12,768 bases of DNA, taken from Silvimonas sp. JCM 19000. GTDB taxonomy: Bacteria > Pseudomonadota > Gammaproteobacteria > Burkholderiales > Chitinibacteraceae. A program made the translations under genes and the position numbers. The stretch covers positions 1 to 12,768 of the forward strand of contig BBFD01000103.1 of the NCBI GenBank assembly GCA_001313065.1, in the 5' to 3' direction. Numbering within the stretch: the first letter of the stretch is position 1; each line of letters begins with the position of its first letter. Below are positions 7,910 through 12,768 of this stretch, one piece after another. The notes under the pieces are model-generated. The model searched no databases. It saw nothing but the letters and a program-made list of their open reading frames with translations, and was not told the origin of the DNA.

Positions 7910-9167
7910 ATGACCCCATCCGTCCCCACTGTTGTTAGCCCGCGTCGCGTTGCCGTGATCGGGGGTGGCCCGGCGGGTTTGATGGCGGCCGAGCGCCTGG
8001 CCGCTGGCGGCGTGCAGGTGGACGTGTACGACGCGATGCCGTCGGTGGGGCGCAAGTTTCTGCTGGCTGGCGTGGGCGGCATGAATATCACCCACTCCGA
8101 GCCGATCGAGCCGTTTCTGCAGCGTTATGGCGCGCAGCATAGCTGGCTGCAGCCGCTGATTGCGGCGTTTCCGCCAGACGCATTGCGCGCGTGGATTCAT
8201 GAGTTAGGTATCGAAACCTTTGTCGGCACCTCCGGCCGTGTGTTTCCGCGCGAGATGAAAGCCGCGCCCTTGCTGCGCGCATGGTTGCAGCGCTTGCGCC
8301 AGGCGGGGGTTAATTTGCATGCGCGGCATCGCTGGTTGGGTTGGGCTGAGGACGGCAGCTTGCGCATCGCCAGCCCGGACGGCGAGATGAATGTGCAGGC
8401 CGACGCGTGGTGCTGGCTTTGGGCGGCGCCAGCTGGTCGCGGCTAGGTTCGGATGGCGCATGGCTGCCGTTGCTGCAGCAACGCGGTGTGGCGATTACGC
8501 CGCTTCAGCCCGCCAACAGCGGTTTTGAAGTTGGCTGGAGCAAAATCCTGCGCGACAAGTTTGGCGGCCATCCGCTAAAAAACCGTGGCGCTGGCGCATA
8601 CCGGGCTGGATGGCGTGCGGCATTACAAGCAAGGCGAGTTTGTGATCACCGAACATGGCGTGGAAGGCAGCCTGATTTATGCGTTTTCGCGCGCGATCCG
8701 CGAGCAGATCAACGCCACCGGCCAGGCCACCATCGAGGTCGATTTGCTACCGGGCCGTAGTCTGGAACGCGTGCAACAAGAGCTGACTGTTCCACGTGGA
8801 GCAAAAAAGCGTCGCCGCGCATTTGCAGAGCAAAACCGGGCTGACTGGCGTAAAGACCGCGCTGCTGTGGGAAGTGCTCAGTCGTGAGCAGATGCACGAT
8901 ATGGACCAGGTGGCACGGGCAATCAAGGCACTGCCGCTGACGCTGACCGGCACGCGGCCATTGGACGAGGCGATCAGCACCGCAGGTGGCGTGGCGCTGG
9001 ACGCTGTGGATGAGCATCTAATGCTGCACGCCGCGCCGGGCGTCTTTGTCGCAGGCGAGATGCTGGACTGGGAAGCCCCCACCGGCGGCTATCTGCTAAC
9101 CGCCTGCTTTGCCACCGGCCGCGCCGCCGGTGATGGCGCACTAAGCTGGCTGCGCCGCGACGCATAG
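7910..9167 (+). CDS. NAD(P)/FAD-dependent oxidoreductase (HI0933/BaiN-like flavoprotein), three frameshifts
   Basis: A flavoprotein of the HI0933-like family (TIGR03862 type). The N-terminal Rossmann motif is VAVIGGGPAGLMAAERLA, followed by GRKFLLAGVGGMNITHSE; the C-terminal FAD motif GVFVAGEMLDWEAPTGGYLL and the ACFATGRAAG helix are present. Substrate and pathway are unknown. Three indels break it: a missing G near 8407 (corrected AVVLALGGASWSRLG), the A6 run 8577-8582 (corrected HPLKTVALAHTGLDG) and the A6 run 8803-8808 (corrected RGAKSVAAHLQ). Correction gives 418 residues, as expected. Its TAG stop is formed by the first bases of the inverted-repeat element at 9164-9256. It carries a parS-like 16-mer at 8788-8803. 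Confidence 0.9.
8788..8803. promoter_or_regulatory. Candidate parS-like site (ParB binding)
   Basis: TGTTCCACGTGGAGCA matches TGTTCCACGTGGAACA, the symmetric form of chromosomal parS, at 15 of 16 positions. The central CACGTG core and both half sites are kept. It lies within the oxidoreductase coding sequence, as many parS sites lie inside genes. No parA or parB is in the window, so function is not shown. Confidence 0.4.
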
Positions 9168-9256
9168 GGTGGGTCAAGACCCACCATTCAAAGCCGCAAG
9201 CCACCTGCCGTGCGTTCGGCAAACCACTTTGATTGGTGGGTCACGACCCACCCTAT
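9164..9256. repeat. Inverted-repeat element, copy 2 (93 bp, MITE/REP-like)
   Basis: The ends are about 30-bp inverted repeats with three mismatches; the outer 12 bp (ATAGGGTGGGTC and its complement) are perfect and identical to copy 1 at 1424-1582. Each end holds the palindrome GGTGGGTC-nn-GACCCACC (9168-9185 and 9235-9252). Left ends of the two copies also share CACCA-nn-CAAAGCC. This copy lies between the convergent oxidoreductase and methyltransferase genes, and its first TAG is the oxidoreductase stop codon. Confidence 0.8.
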
Positions 9257-9282
9257 AAGAGCGTCCGGGCGCCTATCGCGAA

Positions 9283-10107
9283 TCAATACACAAACCGGTA
9301 GCGCATCTCATCCAGATTCAGCTCTTCCAGAATCGCCTCGGCGCGTTGGCGTGCGTTGCGTGGGCGTTGGCCGGACTGGGTGGCGATGATCAGTTCGTTT
9401 TTTCATCGAATGTTCCCAGCCCACCAGTTCGGTCACCGTCACCTGGTAGCCATGCGCTTCCAGCAGCAAGCAGCGCAGCACATTGGTGATCTGGCTACCA
9501 AACTCGCGCGTATGCACCGGGTGGCGCCAGATTTCCGACAGCGCGGTTTTGCCAAACGATTGGTTCTTCAGCTTGCGCAAAAAAAACGTCGCCACTTCGG
9601 CCTGGCAGCACGGCACCAGCACGATATGGCGCGCGTTTTTTCCAGCGCAAAGCGGATCGCATCATCGGTGGCGGTGTCGCAGGCATGCAGCGCGGTCACC
9701 ACGTCAATCTGCGCGGGCAGGGCGGTCGAGTTGATCGATTGCTCCACCGTCTCATGCAGAAACGACATGCGCTCAAAGCCCAGCCGCTGCGCCAGTTCGC
9801 GCGAGCCCTGCACCAGTTCTTCGCGCGTTTCGATGCCATAGATGTGGCCGCCACTTTGCGCCTTGAAGAACAGGTCATACAAAATAAAACCGAGGTAGTT
9901 TTTTTTGCCCGCGCCGTGGTCCACCAGCGTCACGGCCTCGTGCTGTTGCAGCACGTCTTTCAGCAGCGGCTCAATAAAGTTGAACAGATGGTAGATCTGC
10001 TTCAGCTTGCGGCGGCTGTCCTGGTTAAGCTTGCCGTCGCGCGTCAGGATATGCAGTTGTTGCAGCAGTTCGACTGACTGGCCGGGGCGGATTTCGGGGG
10101 CGGACAT
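9283..10107 (-). CDS. Class I SAM-dependent methyltransferase, two frameshifts
   Basis: The SAM-binding motif I is LVDHGAGKKNYLGF, followed by GIETREELV and the family blocks TALHACDTATDDAIRFAL and VPCCQAEVATFF; this is the Methyltransf_32 type, whose substrate is unknown. The frame breaks at the T6 run 9636-9641 (FALEKNARHIVLVPCC when corrected) and at the T6 run 9398-9403 (SMKNELIIATQ when corrected), then reads to the TGA at 9283-9285 ending RYRFVY. Two further runs, T8 at 9899-9906 and A8 at 9579-9586, are in frame but probably hold one surplus codon each. The corrected length is about 267-274 residues. The GIY-YIG gene lies 79 bases upstream on the same strand and may be co-transcribed. 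Confidence 0.85.
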
Positions 10108-10186
10108 GGCGGGCGGTTCTCAAAGGCGTTTTAAAACAAGGCCGCCATGATACCGCGTACGCGCCGGGCTGGCCTGCCGCGTGGGT

Positions 10187-10552
10187 TTAGTGGCGGCGCT
10201 TCAGGCGACCGGCGTCCACGCGTTTTTGCACGCACCACGCCAGTTTGGCTGGCCGTTTCAGCTTCTTGATTTGCGCTTCCAGCTTGCTGGCTTCGCTGCG
10301 ATTGGCGCAGCGCAATACCGCCAGCAATTGCTGTGGCGGATGCGCCCGCGTGTAGCGCGCGCCCTTGCCACTGCAATGCGCGGCATAACGCGCCAGCACA
10401 TCGTTGCTGATGCCGGTATAAAGGCTGCCATTGCGACACGCCAACATATACACGCACCATGCGGCCGCGGCGGGCGCGCTCTGGCCGTCCGCTGCGAGGG
10501 CGGAACCGGTTACCGCGCAAATGTCGGTTGCGTTTCGGGCAACGCCAGCCAT
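10187..10552 (-). CDS. GIY-YIG nuclease-superfamily protein
   Basis: A single-domain GIY-YIG protein of the UPF0213/YhbQ type. The signature VYMLACRNGSLYTGISNDV gives the paired VYM and YTG strands, followed by ARYAAHCSGKGARYTRAH and a basic helix EASKLEAQIKKLKRPAKL. Single-domain members of this family have no agreed function. The start is uncertain: the ATG at 10550-10552 gives 121 residues with about 36 before the domain; an in-frame ATG at 10586-10588 would give 133 residues and overlap the divergent MATE start. The frame is intact even though it contains a five-A run (10223-10227). Confidence 0.8.
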   Translation of the reverse strand: MAGVARNATDICAVTGSALAADGQSAPAAAAWCVYMLACRNGSLYTGISNDVLARYAAHCSGKGARYTRAHPPQQLLAVLRCANRSEASKLEAQIKKLKRPAKLAWCVQKRVDAGRLKRRH

Positions 10553-10586
10553 AGTGCACAAACCTGTTTGGATTGATGGGATGGTC

Positions 10587-11972
10587 ATGAGCAAAAAAGC
10601 GCATGGATTTAACCAGCGGCCCGGTGGCGCGCACGCTGTTTCTGTTTTCACTGCCGGTGCTGGGCAGCAATGTACTGCAATCGCTCAACGCGTCGATCAA
10701 CGCGATGTGGATCGGCCATTATCTGGGCGAGGCCGCGCTCACCGCCGCATCCAACGCTAACCTGATCCTGTTTTTTTTCTGCTCGGCATTGTATTCGGTC
10801 TCAGCATGGCCAACACCATACTTGTCGGCCAGGCGGTGGGCGCCAAAGACACCGCGCGCGCCAAACGCGTGGCGGGCACCAGCTACAGCTTCTTTGCCTT
10901 GCTCTCCACGCTGATGGCGGTGATCGGCTATGTGTTTACCCCGCATATCCTGCGCGCCATGGATACCCCCGCCGACGCCGCGCCGCTGGCCATCGCCTAT
11001 CTGCGCGTCATCTTTGTGGCCGTGCCCTTCATGTATTTGTACAACGTGCTGATGATGACGCTGCGCGGCACGGGCGATTCGCGCACACCGTTTTATTTCA
11101 TGCTGTTGTCGGTGTTTCTCGATATTGGTCTGAATCCCTTGCTGATCTTTGGCGTCGGCCCGTTTCCGCAACTGGGCATCGCCGGTTCGGCCACCGCCAC
11201 GCTGCTGGCGCAAAGCCTCAGCCTGATTGCCATGCTGGTTTATCTCAAACGGCATCATTACTTTCTGCTGCCGGGCAAAGGCGAATGGCATTACCTGAAG
11301 CCAGACCCGGCCGTGTTGCGCACGCTGGTGCTTAAAGGGTTGCCGATGGGCATGCAGATGCTGGTCATCTCCTCCTCGGCCATCGTCATGATCACGCTGG
11401 TTAACCGGCATGGCTCGGTGGTGACGGCGGCGTTTGGCGTGGCCTCGCAGTTATGGACCTATATCCAGATGCCGGCCATGGCGTTGGGCGCGGGGTGTAG
11501 CTCGATGGTGGCGCAGAATGTAGGGGCCAAACGTTGGGATCGGGTGGCGCAGGTCACGCGCGCGGGCGTCTGGTTCAACTTTGTGATGACGGGCGTGATT
11601 GTGGCGCTGCTGTTGTTGCTGGATCGCGCGGTGCTGGGGCTGTTCTTTCCGCAAGATGCGCAGGCCTTGCAGATTGCGCGCCATATCGACCTGGTGGTGG
11701 CGTGGTCGTTCGTGCTGTTTGGCGTGACGTTTGTGCTGTTCTCGGTGGTGCGCGCCACCGGCGCGGTGATGGCGCCGCTGGTGATGTTGATTATTTCGAT
11801 GTGGCTGGTGCGCATTCCGGTGGCGATGTACTTCGGCCGCGATTACGGCGCCGAGGCGATCTGGTGGAGCTTTCCGATCGCCTCAGTGATGTCGCTGGTG
11901 ATGGCGGTGTTGTATTACCGCTTTGGCCGCTGGCGTAGTGCGCGCATGGAAGTCGGCCCCGGCGCGGTTTAA
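10587..11972 (+). CDS. MATE family multidrug/toxic-compound exporter, two frameshifts
   Basis: An inner-membrane MATE transporter that exports drugs or metabolites using an Na+ or H+ gradient. About 12 hydrophobic segments are visible, with the paired MATE repeats GSNVLQSLNASINAMWIGHY and MQMLVISSSAIVMITLVNRHG, and conserved MANTILVGQAVGAKD. The start ATG at 10587 reads MSKKRMDLTSGPV once the A6 run at 10593-10598 is shortened by one; an ATG at 10603 is the alternative. The T8 run at 10771-10778 is two too long (corrected NLILFFLLGIVFGLSMANT). Correction gives 460 residues, typical for the family. It is divergent from the GIY-YIG gene and converges with the glycoside hydrolase, 19 bases apart. 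The substrate cannot be predicted. Confidence 0.9.
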
Positions 11973-11980
11973 GCGCCGGG
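11958..11980. other. GC-rich hairpin across the MATE stop codon
   Basis: CCCGGCGC (11958-11965) pairs perfectly with GCGCCGGG (11973-11980) around a 7-base loop that holds the TAA stop. There is no U-run on either side. It lies between the convergent MATE and glycoside hydrolase genes and could slow or end transcription from either side. Confidence 0.45.
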
Positions 11981-11991
11981 CACGCGGCGGT

Positions 11992-12768
11992 TTACCACGG
12001 CTGCGCCAGATACTGGCTGCCAGATCGGTCAGCTGGCCGCTGCCGCCCAGCAGCGAATCAAAATGCGGATCGCTGCTCATGCGCCCGGTAAACCAGGCAT
12101 AGCGGAACACATCGCTACGGCTTTCCAGCGTGTGGACCATATCGGCCATCTGCGCCTCCTGCTTGGCCACGCTGTCGATCTGGGCACTGCCATCGCCGGT
12201 ATGCCAGTTGGCGAATTCGGTCACCCAGAACGGTTTGCCGTATTTGCTCAGGCGGTCCAGCTGGCTGCCCAGGCCATAGTCGTACCAGTGAAAGGCAGAT
12301 AATCGATGCGCGGATCGCGATTGCTGTTGGCGGCGCGGTAGGCGGCGTAGAACGCATCCAGCCACACCACCGGATCGGCATAACCCGCCATCGTGCCCCA
12401 GTTCATGGCCGGGCCCACCAGTTTGACGCCGGTGTGCGCCGCAATTGCTTCATAACGCGGCCACAGCGCGGCGGCTTGTTGCGGCGTCATATTGGCCTGG
12501 TCGGTCAGATTGGGTTCGTTGAGCACCAGCAGATATTTGATTGTCGGATTTGCGGTCAGCATGGTTTCGATGGCCGCATCGTTGAAATTGTCGTTCCACA
12601 GCATCGGCACAAATTCCATGCCGTATTGCGTTTGCGCATTGGCGGGCAAGGCGCTGTTGGCATGGTCGCTCCAGTTGTACCACCAGCTTGTTCCGGTCGA
12701 TAACGCCGCCAGATCGGCCGTGCTGGCCAGATCATAGGCCAGGCCGCGCTTGCTGCTTTTGCTGCTGG
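11992..12768 (-). CDS. GH128-like glycoside hydrolase (Asl1-type catalytic core), 5' truncated, two frameshifts
   Basis: The visible 3' part encodes an (alpha/beta)8 glycoside hydrolase of the Asl1-like/GH128 type, whose characterised members cleave beta-1,3-glucan. It starts in a Ser/Lys linker followed by RGLAYD, then SWWYNWSDH, KYLLVLNEPN (Glu codon at 12515-12517, likely acid/base), LAFHWYDYG and FWVTEFANWH (Glu codon at 12216-12218, likely nucleophile), and ends QYLAQPW. Two single-base deletions break the frame, near 12295 (C lost) and 12020 (C lost); correction gives the TAA at 11992-11994. The linker suggests a further N-terminal domain, perhaps carbohydrate-binding, and secretion, but that part lies right of the window. 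The family call is firm; substrate is inferred. Confidence 0.85.

Noticed and set aside
1424..9256. The GGTGGGTC repeats as a CRISPR array or insertion sequence
   Set aside because: There are only two distant copies, no regular spacers and no transposase gene.
10719..11411. A 230-codon minus-strand frame opposite the MATE gene, rich in His, Gln and Arg
   Set aside because: Composition is typical of an antisense shadow of hydrophobic codons, and the plus strand encodes a clear transporter.

Overview
The window is about 12.8 kb of GC-rich bacterial chromosome packed with core metabolic genes. Gene content (a SPOR-domain gene next to dsbA, an O2-independent ubiquinone cluster ubiU-ubiV-ubiT, aceK, slyX, yaeQ) and protein style suggest a betaproteobacterium, possibly of the Neisseriales. 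That placement is an inference. No phage, transposase, CRISPR, tRNA or rRNA is visible, and no gene-free stretch exceeds about 230 bases.

Layout, left to right. Plus strand: the 3' part of a SPOR-domain membrane protein, then dsbA, a rho-independent terminator and a short inverted-repeat element. Minus strand: ubiT, ubiV and ubiU (transcribed ubiU to ubiT), with an FNR/ANR-type box upstream of ubiU, then a PfkB-family sugar or nucleoside kinase. slyX is divergent on the plus strand and converges with aceK, whose stop codon overlaps that of slyX; yaeQ lies upstream of aceK on the minus strand. A FAD/NAD(P) oxidoreductase (plus strand) ends inside a second copy of the inverted-repeat element. 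Next come a SAM-dependent methyltransferase and a GIY-YIG protein (minus), a MATE exporter (plus), and the 3' part of a GH128-like glycoside hydrolase (minus) that runs off the right edge.

Reading frames are the main practical problem. Eleven of the fourteen genes are broken by single- or double-base indels; I count 26 probable frameshifts. Most lie in A or T runs of 6 to 8, which are usually one or two bases longer than the protein family requires. The others are single missing bases, often in short G/C runs. After correction, gene lengths become exact multiples of three and match the families. I therefore read them as intact genes carrying sequencing or consensus errors, not as pseudogenes, and give each one its full corrected span.

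Functionally, ubiUVT allows ubiquinone synthesis without oxygen, and the FNR-type box fits induction under low oxygen. DsbA forms periplasmic disulfides, and AceK controls flux between the TCA cycle and the glyoxylate shunt. The two inverted-repeat copies both lie between convergent genes. A near-perfect parS-like 16-mer lies inside the oxidoreductase gene. I did not find a clearly new multi-gene system; the repeat family, the FNR-type box and the parS-like site are the observations most worth following.
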